From: Lientehia hominis
GTDB lineage: Bacteria > Bacillota > Clostridia > Lachnospirales > Lachnospiraceae
Length of the DNA stretch: 64,000 bases
Direction of reading: 5' to 3'
Assembly: GCF_021044755.1 (NCBI RefSeq)
Contig: NZ_JAJNOR010000002.1
Location: 62,001-126,000 of the forward strand
The translations under genes and the position numbers were made by a program. Below the pieces are notes generated by a model. It ran no database searches, was not told the DNA's origin, and saw only the letters and a program-made list of their open reading frames with translations. Numbering within the stretch: the stretch's first letter is position 1; each line of letters starts with the position of its first letter. Below are positions 53,001 through 60,514 of the stretch, in pieces.

Positions 53001-54847
53001 TTTAAATCAAGGGTCAGCTCCCATGTAACATTCGGGCTCGAAGAAGGATTTACGTCAGACTGCAGCTGAATGTAGGCGGCCGAGCTACTCATAGCATCGG
53101 CAAATGTCCCGCTGTTTGTCAGGCTGTTTTTATCCGCTCCCCATTTTACCTCGACGGCCGGTGTGGGAGGAGTTAATGAAACGGTTATCTCCCCTTTGTC
53201 CACTGCATTTTTGCCACTTTGTACAATAGTAACTCCATCCACTTTGGCCCCGCTTACGTATAGATCATAACTCCCATTTTCCGTCGTAACCGTGCCCGAA
53301 TAAAGACCACCTCCCTGGTGGCTGAGCGGTATCTCCGGAGAAGAGCCGTCGTTGGATAATTTAATGGCAACGTTTGCGTCTGTTATGGGACTGCCGTCCA
53401 CGCCCTTTATGGTGACCGAAATCGAACCAGGTGCACCAAACAAGCCGGGTATAAAGCCTCTCAAATATGGATAACCTCCGTTTACCCCACTGTCAATTGC
53501 CCATATGCCTGAAAAATCCCAGCCGTCATAGGTACTCTGCTGTTTCAATTCTTCACTCGTCCTGCCGAGGTCGGCGCGGCCGCTCGAAGGGCTGAAGTCC
53601 GGTGATAAGGATTTATCAAAATAGGTATTCGTAATTTTTCCATTGGGAACCGCACTCCCGTCTGACCAGCCCGCAATCGGTCGAAGCTCTCCGATACACG
53701 CAGAATAACAGTTCAGGATTTCTATACTGCTGCTTTCATTCCAGCCAGAAATCCCGGCAGTATCCCCGCGGCCGCCCTGCGGGCTCAAAGCCACCCTCAC
53801 ATAGCAGTTTCTTATTGTTGTAATGCCCGAATACGTGGAGCCGACCAGGCCGCTGACCGCGGCATATGCTTTTACATTTCCGGTAACATAACAGCGTTCA
53901 ATCGTACTGCCGCTTGCGAAGCCGGCAAGAATCGCCGCATCATTGCCTGTGGATGTGACGCTTGCATTTTCAATACCCAAATCCTTAATGACCGCATTAT
54001 TAACATATCCAAACAGGCCGCAGTATCTGGAAGACGTATTAATGGACAGACCACTTATAATGTGTCTTTGCCCGTCAAAGGTTCCGCTGAATGGAGCCGA
54101 TGACATGCCAATTGGAATCCAGTCATCTGTCAGCTGTATATCGCCAGTTAATTGAAATACTGCGCCTGAGCAATTATTTCCCCCATTAACGATAGTCTTA
54201 AGGTACTTAAGCTGTGCTCCATTCGAAATCGTATATGTATTGCCGCTTTCAACAGATACTCCCTCATCCAGGGGCTGTGTAAGGCCAGCCCTTAACCGCG
54301 GGATTTCAGCAGCACAGCTTGTTAATCCGACATTAGGGTCTTCCTGAAGATCTTGTTCCATACTTTCTGCCGTACCGGAAATGTCGGCGTCCTGTTCTGT
54401 TTGCATGACCTCTATTGTTTCTGCTTGGCTGCACAGCTTACAACTATGCGTACAGGGAACTCCCTCTGCGGCTTCTACGTATCCGCAGTCATCACCGTGT
54501 CCGCATACATAACTTGAATCGGCTTCGCTGTCTTCTGAATTCGGGACACAGCTGTAGGTTCCGTCCTCATTCATATGGGCGCAGGCCGCGCCCCCCACTT
54601 CTTCCTGGAATCCACAGTCTTCCTCTCTGTGTACATGGCCGCACTTCTCGTTTAAGCCGTCTGTAACCTCTTTTTCAGATGCAGACGCAGACGCCGGATA
54701 CAGGCTGAATACCATGCATAAGCTGAGCGCTATTGCTGCCAGGCACCGCCCTGTGCTCCCGTAAAATATGTTGCAAAACCGAGACAGCAGTGGCTTCGTC
54801 TCTCTGGCCGTTCCAGGCCGCCTCATTTTTTGTTCTGGCTTATCCAT
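50006..54847 (-). CDS. Large cell-surface protein with variant sorting signal
   Basis: Secreted protein of 1613 aa. The signal is near the N-terminus (hydrophobic CLAAIALSLCMVFSLYPASASA). A Cys/His-rich stretch follows at about 60-145 (CGHVHREEDCGF, CGHGDDCGYVEAAEGVPCTH). Next come a GLUG-type beta-helix region (about 225-380, GLFGYVNNAVIKDLGIENASV), polysaccharide-like beta-helix repeats, an Ig-like BIG domain (about 1400, VTGVTVSPSSITVTKGATLQF) and a late X2-like domain. It ends with APRTGD, a hydrophobic span and RKKRK, a PxTG-type sortase signal. The ATG at 54847 has AAGGGGG upstream. It is probably a large adhesin; its ligand is unknown. Confidence 0.85.
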   Translation of the reverse strand: MDKPEQKMRRPGTARETKPLLSRFCNIFYGSTGRCLAAIALSLCMVFSLYPASASASEKEVTDGLNEKCGHVHREEDCGFQEEVGGAACAHMNEDGTYSCVPNSEDSEADSSYVCGHGDDCGYVEAAEGVPCTHSCKLCSQAETIEVMQTEQDADISGTAESMEQDLQEDPNVGLTSCAAEIPRLRAGLTQPLDEGVSVESGNTYTISNGAQLKYLKTIVNGGNNCSGAVFQLTGDIQLTDDWIPIGMSSAPFSGTFDGQRHIISGLSINTSSRYCGLFGYVNNAVIKDLGIENASVTSTGNDAAILAGFASGSTIERCYVTGNVKAYAAVSGLVGSTYSGITTIRNCYVRVALSPQGGRGDTAGISGWNESSSIEILNCYSACIGELRPIAGWSDGSAVPNGKITNTYFDKSLSPDFSPSSGRADLGRTSEELKQQSTYDGWDFSGIWAIDSGVNGGYPYLRGFIPGLFGAPGSISVTIKGVDGSPITDANVAIKLSNDGSSPEIPLSHQGGGLYSGTVTTENGSYDLYVSGAKVDGVTIVQSGKNAVDKGEITVSLTPPTPAVEVKWGADKNSLTNSGTFADAMSSSAAYIQLQSDVNPSSSPNVTWELTLDLNGSTITLPEPLTVTGSGAHLTVQDTSAGTDGKLTYAGINKFTVSLTVDAQFTLKHGIVEHTNGASVINSKSSGSDGGKITIEGGTVQCEMGSAADGGSNAIYSMGGFLMTGGEVISSCGTPSIAVAGDTGRLENGTVNNTGGSSAWLVASETEIAGGTLSGSGADSNCYAVKNFGTLKLSGSPVLSGQAADIYTQGGATVSANIGGTFYSGTPVSMFYKAEDQTAGDVLVNGLEDSSQAEKFSVINLYSRLGAEYEDLNKNLVLIEVPVPAPEVDAVNKYIYAGGLEIQIVAGSMAGCTNILYDKDGDGIIGMDEYLKISSAEPSAGGYDLSGYHVFGGSLNDAVTGSTKIIMRGGKVNGICGGGRQSGSSVQNTNVTITGGTVTGQVYGGSAFGTVDGTVTLTVGGSARIGLNNSGIVINGGSVTNGVDSFAVYPVLEADADVKVELPSGFAAGSVFATGAVRSDIAKVSLVGSGAVRMKPVLSGADIAALRQEDTPTATFAATGADSGLLKNVTSGMEYSIDQGGSWTDIIGSTVTVQDGVTPTNDVWIVKKGNGTTTDDSEVQTIDITQGAAVSGVTAIGCTTGGNDDGQLAGITTAMEYRLSTSDSWIEGTGSTVTGLANGLYYVRITASGTMLAGDTSSFTVMEYIPAPVYSIGLSQSGTYIFTETVAGYGVQNPLAVTVQNTGNRDTGALSVILSGTNADAFVIEETDIRNVAAGGKDSFKVSPAMGLVPGIYTAVVTVSGGNAIAPQSFAVSFTVNAGPPAVTGVTVSPSSITVTKGATLQFLASVQGTNDPVQTVTWSVSGNQKAGTAISESGLLTVAPDETAVALTITATSVADAGKAGSAAVTVASKPAAAPKIIEGINQSVEQGEDAVFKSDAEFEDFQKVLLDGKEISPGNYTVKEGSTVVILSSSYIKTLSEGRHTIGIVSKNGTAKTTFTIVKAESRSEMKTAKPASAAPRTGDHSGLFRWFAVLFLSGGLSAAMILRKKRKIN

Positions 54848-55172
54848 TAAAAACCCCCTTATTTTATTTACTCGAAGGAGATAGAAATCATCTGTTCTCT
54901 GCCAAGATATTATTTCCTCAGACAAATTACCTCCAAGAGTATACACAATCATAAATAACCGTACCATATTCCATGCGTATTTGCAATGAATTGTGGAATA
55001 TTATTGGAATTATCAATCAACATTTGAGATTTCAGAAATGAATATCAGAAAACCATTATATAAAAAAATATGTGTTACATCTCAAATGAATTAACTTCAT
55101 CGGGAATTCCCGAAAAATATCCCAGAAAAAAGTCTCGCGAAAGAATGCCCCGTAAGCGGGATTTGCCGCCTG
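54848..55172. other. Intergenic region upstream of the surface protein
   Basis: About 320 AT-rich bases holding the leader and promoter of the surface protein gene. No gene and no clear structured element were found; no -35/-10 pair stands out. Confidence 0.5.
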
Positions 55173-55212
55173 AAAAAAAAACGCAGGACACATCCCCCGT
55201 GATGTCCCGCGT
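55173..55212 (-). terminator. Terminator after spoVAD
   Basis: Stem ACGC-GGACA...TC (55181-55194) with GATGTCC-GCGT (55201-55212), with a small bulge. On the minus strand it is followed by eight or more T's. It lies about 60 bases beyond the spoVAD stop codon. Confidence 0.75.
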
Positions 55213-55274
55213 TTCCCCGCTATGACGCAAAGCATTATGCCCAGCCTTCCGTGTCCGCATTTTTTCCGCCTGTG

Positions 55275-56294
55275 TCAGCAGTGTTCCAGAACTACACCGT
55301 GGGCTATTCCAGGCACGCTCTGTCCTTCGTTATAGCTGGTGCTGGAAAGGAGCGCGCCTGTCGGTACGAACAGAACCCGCTTCCATTCTCCGGACTGGAG
55401 CTTGGGCAGAATATATCCTGCCAATACCACCGCGGAACACCCGCATCCACTTCCTCCGGAATGAGTGTCCTGAGACTCATTGTCAAAAATCTCCATGCCG
55501 CAGTCCATATGGAGACTTTTGATATCGTATCCGCTGCTCTTCATAAAATCGACCAGGATGGTATGCCCGACCTCACCCAGATCTCCTGTGATGATCTTGT
55601 CATACTCCTCCGGCTGCCTTCCGAAATCCTCCAGATGACGGCAGATAGTGTCGCTGGCTGCCGGCGCCATGCACGCTCCCATGTTCATAGAATCCTTAAG
55701 GCCCATATCCACGATCTTGCCCGGTGTGATCCCGGCCACACGGACATTTCCGCCTTTCTTCCCCAGGACAAAAGATCCGCAGCCCGTAACCGTCCAGGTG
55801 GTGGACAGTGGTCTCTGGTTGCCATATTCCAACGGAAAACGGAACTGCTTTTCTGCACTGGCAAAATGGCTGGAGGCCATGGACATGACATAATCCGCGT
55901 AACCCGCATCCACAGCCATAGCACCAAGGCACAGGGCTTCTCCCATGGTGGAGCAGGCTCCGTAAAGTCCAAACAGAGGGATTTCCAGATCTACGGTACC
56001 AAATGAGGTGGCGATCAGCTGCCCAAGCAGATCTCCGGCAAAAAGATACCGGATCTGGTTTCTTACGATTCCCGAATGTTCTATGGCCAGATCCGCGGCT
56101 TCCTTCTGAAGAGCGCTTTCTGCCGCCTCCCAGTTGTCGCATCCCAGCATGGGATCCGGCTCTATCACATCAAAAAAGGAACCAAGCGGGCCTTCCCCTT
56201 CCTTCTGTCCTACTACGGAAGCCGCTCCTACGATCCTGGGTCCTTCTTTAAATTGAATACTGGCTTTTCCTACCTGTTGTCCTCCACTCTGCAT
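55275..56294 (-). CDS. spoVAD: Stage V sporulation protein AD
   Basis: SpoVAD, a thiolase-like protein that binds dipicolinic acid for uptake into the forespore. The 339-aa protein (from the ATG at 56294) matches the family length; it has the fold of a ketoacyl synthase, with GLYGACSTMGEAL near residue 100 and the late GGSGCGCSAVVLAGY near 290. Longer frames upstream add 19 residues without a clear ribosome site; AAAGGA sits 11 bases before this ATG. It is transcribed away from spoVAA-AC. A sigma-G-like promoter (56412-56383) precedes it and a terminator follows. Confidence 0.9.
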   Translation of the reverse strand: MQSGGQQVGKASIQFKEGPRIVGAASVVGQKEGEGPLGSFFDVIEPDPMLGCDNWEAAESALQKEAADLAIEHSGIVRNQIRYLFAGDLLGQLIATSFGTVDLEIPLFGLYGACSTMGEALCLGAMAVDAGYADYVMSMASSHFASAEKQFRFPLEYGNQRPLSTTWTVTGCGSFVLGKKGGNVRVAGITPGKIVDMGLKDSMNMGACMAPAASDTICRHLEDFGRQPEEYDKIITGDLGEVGHTILVDFMKSSGYDIKSLHMDCGMEIFDNESQDTHSGGSGCGCSAVVLAGYILPKLQSGEWKRVLFVPTGALLSSTSYNEGQSVPGIAHGVVLEHC

Positions 56295-56382
56295 CCTGTC
56301 ATCCATCCTTTCCAATTTCTCACGCCGCGTATCCATTTTTGCCGATGGCAAGCCATTTCCGTGCGGCGCCGGTTTTTATTTT

Positions 56383-56412
56383 CAGTATGTGCATTTTTCT
56401 TCCCGGCTATTC
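56383..56412 (-). promoter_or_regulatory. Sigma-G-like promoter of spoVAD
   Basis: Minus strand: GAATA (-35, 56412-56408), 18-base spacer, CATACTG (-10, 56389-56383). It matches the forespore consensus GHATR-N18-CATWHTA except for the last -10 base. Confidence 0.65.
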
Positions 56413-56514
56413 TGTAAGAAATTCTGCCGATCAAAAAATATTATAGTATTGAGAATCAGGATGATACAAATAGTATATTTTGCTGAATGGTTTTTACTTT
56501 ATAAGTTTTCCCTT

Positions 56515-56544
56515 GTATAAAAACGGAATATTCCAATCATACTA
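56515..56544 (+). promoter_or_regulatory. Sigma-G-like promoter of the spoVAA operon
   Basis: Plus strand: GTATA (-35, 56515-56519), 18-base spacer, CATACTA (-10, 56538-56544), a full match to GHATR-N18-CATWHTA. It lies 33 bases ahead of the first gene of the operon. Confidence 0.75.
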
Positions 56545-56577
56545 TCACCAGATAATGACAGAAAAGGAGCTGATGAT

Positions 56578-56799
56578 ATGTGTTGCTCAAAAACAAAGAA
56601 ATGGATTATGGGACTGCTTCTTCTGGCGGCTGTCGCTGCAGTAATCTGTTATGTAGTTTCCATGAAGGAAGGAAACAGCCAGAATAAAGGAACGCTGGTT
56701 CAGTCGGTAAAGGAAGGCGGCGAGCTTATGCAGGAAAAGCTCAAAGACGGGAGCATGTTCCTGTGTGAAAAAATCAGTAAGGCGGCGAGAAAGATATGA
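56578..56799 (+). CDS. Small membrane protein ahead of spoVAA
   Basis: Protein of 73 aa with a basic Cys-containing start (CCSKTKKW), one membrane span (IMGLLLLAAVAAVICYVV, about 10-27) and a short amphipathic tail. AAAAGGAG lies upstream. Its stop overlaps the spoVAA ATG by 4 bases (ATGA), so the two are coupled and share the sigma-G-like promoter. I do not recognise a family. Its position suggests a role in the forespore membrane at the SpoVA channel stage. Confidence 0.8.
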   Translation: MCCSKTKKWIMGLLLLAAVAAVICYVVSMKEGNSQNKGTLVQSVKEGGELMQEKLKDGSMFLCEKISKAARKI

Positions 56800-57422
56800 G
56801 CGAAGTCCTCTATCTGAAACTGAATCAAAACACGGAGGTCCATGAAAGAGATGTATTTCTGGGACAGCTGGGAAGCATCTGGTGCAGGGACAAGGCAATT
56901 GAAAGTAAATGCAAGGCCCTCAAGGTGATAAACATCCAAGCGAATAAGAAAGAGCGGTATGTTTTGTCTGTCATGGATCTGATCAAACAGATGGAAAAGC
57001 TGGACAACCGGGTGGAGATCAATAATATAGGTGAAACAGACTGTATTATCGATTACCAGCCGAACCTCAAACCGAGCCCCGTCTGGGACTGGCTGAAGGC
57101 GGCAGCGGTCTGTATCGTCGCGTTTTTCGGGGCGGCTTTTGCCATCATGACCTTTAACAATGACGGAGACGTGTCTAATGTATTCGGCCATCTCTATTAT
57201 CAGGTCATGGGAGTACAGGCAGGTGGGCCGACGATATTGGAATTCACCTATTCCATCGGCCTGCCTCTGGGAATCATCGTATTCTTCAACCACTTTTCCA
57301 AAGCCGCGCTTTCCAAGGATCCGACTCCCATCGAGGTTCAGATGCGGACTTATGAGACGGATGTGAATACTACCTTGATCCAAAATGCGAGCAGGGAGGA
57401 ATCAGGCATTGATGTTTCTTAG
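56796..57422 (+). CDS. spoVAA: Stage V sporulation protein AA
   Basis: SpoVAA, 208 aa, part of the SpoVA set needed for dipicolinic acid movement into spores. The N-terminal soluble part has LYLKLNQNTEV and DVFLGQLGSIWC; membrane spans begin near residue 107 (AAAVCIVAFFGAAFAIMTF) and near 153 (SIGLPLGIIVFFNHF). The start is coupled to the upstream 73-aa ORF by an ATGA overlap. It overlaps the next gene, spoVAB, by 11 bases. Confidence 0.9.
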   Translation: MSEVLYLKLNQNTEVHERDVFLGQLGSIWCRDKAIESKCKALKVINIQANKKERYVLSVMDLIKQMEKLDNRVEINNIGETDCIIDYQPNLKPSPVWDWLKAAAVCIVAFFGAAFAIMTFNNDGDVSNVFGHLYYQVMGVQAGGPTILEFTYSIGLPLGIIVFFNHFSKAALSKDPTPIEVQMRTYETDVNTTLIQNASREESGIDVS

Positions 57423-57831
57423 ATATCTGTTTTTAGGCCTGGTGGGCCTGTGTGCCGGCGGAGTGATCGCGGCGGGTATCTTCGCCTTTATCGTCACAAT
57501 AGGCGTGGTAATCCGCCTGATCGGCAAGACGCATACCGGCAGGCATATCCGGCTGATCGAGGACTTTATCGTAGCCGGAGGGACACTTGGCAACATTGTA
57601 AATCTTTATGAAATTGCGGTTCCGGGCGGCTATCCGGTCCTTCTGCTGTTCGGCCTTGGTGCCGGCGTATTCGTGGGATGCCTGATCATGTCCCTGGCAG
57701 AAACGCTCAACGCACTTCCCGTATTAAGCAGGAGAATCCATCTGACTACTGGGCTGCAATATGTGATACTAAGCATCGCAGCCGGAAAAGGGCTCGGAGC
57801 GGCCGTTTATTTTATCTTTAATATTCACTGA
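57412..57831 (+). CDS. spoVAB: Stage V sporulation protein AB
   Basis: SpoVAB, a hydrophobic protein of 139 aa with about four spans, acting with SpoVAA. It begins FLRYLFLGLVGLCAGGVIAAG and carries the family tract VAGGTLGNIVNLYE near 65. The ATG at 57412 follows GGGAGG at 12 bases; a frame starting at 57385 has no site. It overlaps the end of spoVAA, which indicates coupled translation. SpoVAC follows 18 bases later. Confidence 0.88.
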   Translation: MFLRYLFLGLVGLCAGGVIAAGIFAFIVTIGVVIRLIGKTHTGRHIRLIEDFIVAGGTLGNIVNLYEIAVPGGYPVLLLFGLGAGVFVGCLIMSLAETLNALPVLSRRIHLTTGLQYVILSIAAGKGLGAAVYFIFNIH

Positions 57832-57849
57832 CAGAGAGGAACTGGAATT

Positions 57850-58374
57850 ATGAAAGAAGAACAGGGTGTAAAGAACCAGGGAAATGCGGAAAATGGGGAA
57901 ATACCCCTGCCCGATGAGACGATGCAGCCAAAGGAATATGAGCAGTATGTGAAAAAGGTAACGCCGACGCACAATACTCCGCTCAATATGTGCAAGGCAT
58001 TCCTGACCGGCGGGATAATCTGCACGATCGGCCAGTGGTTTACCAACATTTTCCTAAACAATGGACTGGAAAAAGACGCAGCAGGCGCATGGACGCTTCT
58101 GATTCTGATCGGAAGTGCGATCATTTTGACCGGACTTAATATTTTCCCCAAAATCGTCACCTTCGGCGGCGCGGGAGCCCTGGTACCAATAACCGGCTTT
58201 GCCAATTCCGTAGTTGCGCCGGCAATAGAATATAAAAAAGAAGGACATATTTTTGGTATTGGATGTAAAATTTTTACAATTGCGGGGCCTGTGATCCTCT
58301 ATGGAATATTTGCCTCCTGGATCGCCGGAATCCTGTATTGGATACTGAACCTGGCCGGAGTGTACTGGGCGTAA
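57850..58374 (+). CDS. spoVAC: Stage V sporulation protein AC
   Basis: SpoVAC, 174 aa, a mechanosensitive-like channel component that lets dipicolinic acid out during germination. It has a soluble N-terminus, then spans with FLTGGIICTIGQWF near residue 52, TLLILIGSAIILTGL near 82, and the conserved GAGALVPITGFANSVV near 108. It is the last member of the visible spoVA run; spoVAE is not seen in the window and spoVAD is on the other strand. Confidence 0.93.
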   Translation: MKEEQGVKNQGNAENGEIPLPDETMQPKEYEQYVKKVTPTHNTPLNMCKAFLTGGIICTIGQWFTNIFLNNGLEKDAAGAWTLLILIGSAIILTGLNIFPKIVTFGGAGALVPITGFANSVVAPAIEYKKEGHIFGIGCKIFTIAGPVILYGIFASWIAGILYWILNLAGVYWA

Positions 58375-58439
58375 AAGGTCAAGCAGCAGAAACAGAATAA
58401 ACAAATCATATACAAAGAAGCAGGAAGGGAGCGGACGAT

Positions 58440-58652
58440 TTGGAAAACAAGTGGAATATTGGCGAGGGCGGCGAAATGCCCATCGGTTTTGGCCTGTCCC
58501 TGGCGGCAAACTCAAAATCCATGGAGGCTTTTGCCAACATGTCAGACACGGAAAAAGAAAATACCGTTGAAAAGAGCCGTCAGATGCACACAAGGCGGGA
58601 TATGGAACAGTTTGTGAACAGTCTGGGTGAAGAAAAAGACCGTTTTCGATAA
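58440..58652 (+). CDS. Small conserved protein after spoVAC
   Basis: Protein of 70 aa starting with TTG at 58440, with GGAAGGGAG 8 bases upstream. It includes PIGFGLSLAANSKSMEAFANMS, then NTVEKSRQMHTRRDMEQFVNSL, a helical pattern that resembles small conserved Clostridium proteins of unknown role. It is in the same direction as spoVAC, 65 bases behind it, and a terminator follows. Its presence at the end of the spoVA run suggests joint expression, but a sporulation role is only inferred. Confidence 0.75.
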   Translation: MENKWNIGEGGEMPIGFGLSLAANSKSMEAFANMSDTEKENTVEKSRQMHTRRDMEQFVNSLGEEKDRFR

Positions 58653-58662
58653 AAGGATAACT

Positions 58663-58703
58663 ACACCTCCAGAGAAGAGAACACTTCTCAGGGGGTGTTT
58701 TTA
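58663..58703 (+). terminator. Terminator of the spoVAA-AC unit
   Basis: Stem ACACCTCC-GAGAAG with CTTCTC-GGGGGTGT (58663-58677 paired to about 58684-58698), then TTTTTATT. It lies between the convergent small ORF and sigF. Confidence 0.85.
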
Positions 58704-58724
58704 TTAACTAAGATGCCCTCATGT

Positions 58725-59438
58725 TCACAGACGCCTCCTCATGGACTGCAGGATCTTCTTTTCCAGGCGGGATACCTGCACCTGGGATATCCCCAGCTCT
58801 TCCGCCACCTGTGTCTGCGTCTTATCCATATAATAACGCATGACAATGAGCCGCTGCTCCTGCGGCGCCAGTTCCTTTAACAGCCTCGTGATCACGATCT
58901 TATTTAAGACACCCTCGTCTTCTTCTCTTCCGTCCTCCAGCTTGTCTATCAGATAAATAGCGTTTCCGTCACCGTGATAAATGGTCTTATAGAGAGATTC
59001 CACCTCGGCGCCGGACTCCATGGCCGCGGCCAGCTCCGTCGGCTCCACTTGAAGCGCTGCCGCCAGCTCGTCCAGCGTAGGTTCCCTTCCCAAGGACACT
59101 CCCAGCTTTTCCTTTTCAGCCCTTGCCTTTGCCGCCATTTCTTTCAGCGACCGGCTGATCTTGATCATGCCGTCGTCCCGGAGGAAACGCTTAATCTCAC
59201 CGGTTATCATTGGTATCGCATAAGTGGAGAACCTGACATCAAATGACATATCGAATTTATCAATGGCCTTTATAAGTCCGATGCTTCCTATCTGGAACAA
59301 ATCCTCCGGTTCATGGCCGCGGCCCAGAAATCTTCGCACGACACTCCAGATAAGACCCATGTTCTCCGATACCAGCCTGTCTCTCGCCTCTTTATCCCCT
59401 GCGTGTGCCGATTGGATCAATTCCATTGTCTCGTCCAT
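58725..59438 (-). CDS. sigF: Sporulation sigma factor F
   Basis: Forespore sigma factor of 237 aa. It has region 2 (SVVRRFLGRGHEPEDLFQIGSIGL), region 3 (YAIPMITGEIKRFLRDDG) and region 4 with QTQVAEELGISQVQVSRLEKKILQ, all typical of SigF/SigG. The ATG at 59438 has AAGGAGG 5 bases upstream. As the third gene of the spoIIA operon, it is held inactive by SpoIIAB until asymmetric division. It lies convergent to the spoVAA unit. Confidence 0.96.
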   Translation of the reverse strand: MDETMELIQSAHAGDKEARDRLVSENMGLIWSVVRRFLGRGHEPEDLFQIGSIGLIKAIDKFDMSFDVRFSTYAIPMITGEIKRFLRDDGMIKISRSLKEMAAKARAEKEKLGVSLGREPTLDELAAALQVEPTELAAAMESGAEVESLYKTIYHGDGNAIYLIDKLEDGREEDEGVLNKIVITRLLKELAPQEQRLIVMRYYMDKTQTQVAEELGISQVQVSRLEKKILQSMRRRL

Positions 59439-59455
59439 GCACGCCTCCTTATGTA

Positions 59456-60019
59456 TCACAGCGGAAAAATTGAGCCTATCCGTTTTACCATCCGGACCTC
59501 TGTCCCTTTTCCCGGTTCCGATTCCACCGTCACCTCATCCATGAAGGCCTCCATGAATGAAAATCCCATGCCCGAACGTTCTTTAGAAGGCTTGGATGTA
59601 TAGAGCGGCTCCATTGCCTGCTTCACATTGGCAATGCCTATTCCTTCGTCTCTCACAACAATGGTCAGACTCTTGCCCGCTATGGTAAGATCCAGATGGA
59701 CCATCCCTATTTCCTTCTCATATCCATGAATGATGGCATTGGTCACCGCCTCGGAAACCGCCGTCTTGATGTCCTCTATTTCCTCTACCGTGGGATCCAG
59801 CCTGGCCGCGAATACCGCCGACACCACTCTGGCAAACTGCTCATTGTGGGAATAACTTTCGAATTCCAGATGAACGGTCTCACCGCCTCTTTCTTTATTT
59901 TTTAAATCCGTATTCATATTTCCCTCTAGTTTTCTGTCCATATCCGGCTCCTCATCCTCCTTCCAGTCTCTTTCCGTCTTCACAGCTTCTGTCTTTTCTG
60001 TTTCCACAGCGTTCTTCAT
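59456..60019 (-). CDS. spoIIAB: Anti-sigma F factor, serine kinase, with N-terminal extension
   Basis: SpoIIAB, an ATP-binding protein of the GHKL group that binds sigma F and phosphorylates SpoIIAA. It shows the N box EAVTNAIIHG, the G1 box VRDEGIGI and the late GMGFSFMEAF. From the ATG at 60019 (AGGGG site) it has 187 aa, about 35-40 more than usual; the extra stretch is very charged and lies before ETVHLEFESYS. An ATG at 59917 with a closer AGAGGG site would give a family-like 153 aa. Either start is possible. Gene order spoIIAA-spoIIAB-sigF is the classic one. Confidence 0.94.
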   Translation of the reverse strand: MKNAVETEKTEAVKTERDWKEDEEPDMDRKLEGNMNTDLKNKERGGETVHLEFESYSHNEQFARVVSAVFAARLDPTVEEIEDIKTAVSEAVTNAIIHGYEKEIGMVHLDLTIAGKSLTIVVRDEGIGIANVKQAMEPLYTSKPSKERSGMGFSFMEAFMDEVTVESEPGKGTEVRMVKRIGSIFPL

Positions 60020-60020
60020 T

Positions 60021-60359
60021 TTATCTTCCCCTTTCCTCATTCTGGCCGTCCCAGCTTTGAATGATGCGGTAGATTCCTGACATCTCCAGAATCTTCTTCA
60101 CCCTGGGACTCGCATCTTTCACAAATACCTCCCCGCCCACAGCCGCCATTTCTTTATAGCGGCCCAGGATCATCCCAATTCCTGAACTGTCCATGAAATC
60201 TGTTTTGGAAAAATCAAAGACAAGTCTTGTAACCTTTCGTCTACCCCGCGCTTCGGCAATTCCCAATTTCATCTCCTGGCTGCTGTGATGGTCTACCTCC
60301 TTCGGCATCAGCGCATAAAGCACCGTACCTCTAACCTTATAGTTTGCCCCATTTTCCAA
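60021..60359 (-). CDS. spoIIAA: Anti-sigma F factor antagonist
   Basis: SpoIIAA, a 112-aa STAS protein that frees sigma F by binding SpoIIAB. The phosphorylated serine lies in FMDSSGIGM (Ser58 in this numbering, the same position as in Bacillus subtilis), and the protein has the expected length. The start is TTG at 60359, with AGGAGG 9 bases upstream; longer frames have no site. It is followed by spoIIAB after 1 base. Its promoter was not resolved; no clear sigma-H motif was seen. Confidence 0.95.
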   Translation of the reverse strand: MENGANYKVRGTVLYALMPKEVDHHSSQEMKLGIAEARGRRKVTRLVFDFSKTDFMDSSGIGMILGRYKEMAAVGGEVFVKDASPRVKKILEMSGIYRIIQSWDGQNEERGR

Positions 60360-60453
60360 TTTTCTATTCCTCCTGCTCTGCGAATATTTCACTCTGTTTT
60401 TACATTTCTCACTGACCGCCGGCGTTTTATGCCGGAATTCCTCGGATTTTCTG

Positions 60454-60499
60454 CAAAAAAAGGAACACATACAAATTATTTTTCCTTTGTATGTGTTCC
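60454..60499 (-). terminator. Terminator after the zinc-ribbon/TPR gene
   Basis: Perfect 14-bp stem (GGAACACATACAAA at 60462-60475 with its complement at 60486-60499), then seven T's on the minus strand. It separates the TPR gene from spoIIAA. Confidence 0.88.
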
Positions 60500-60514
60500 T
60501 ATGTCTGTTTTTTT

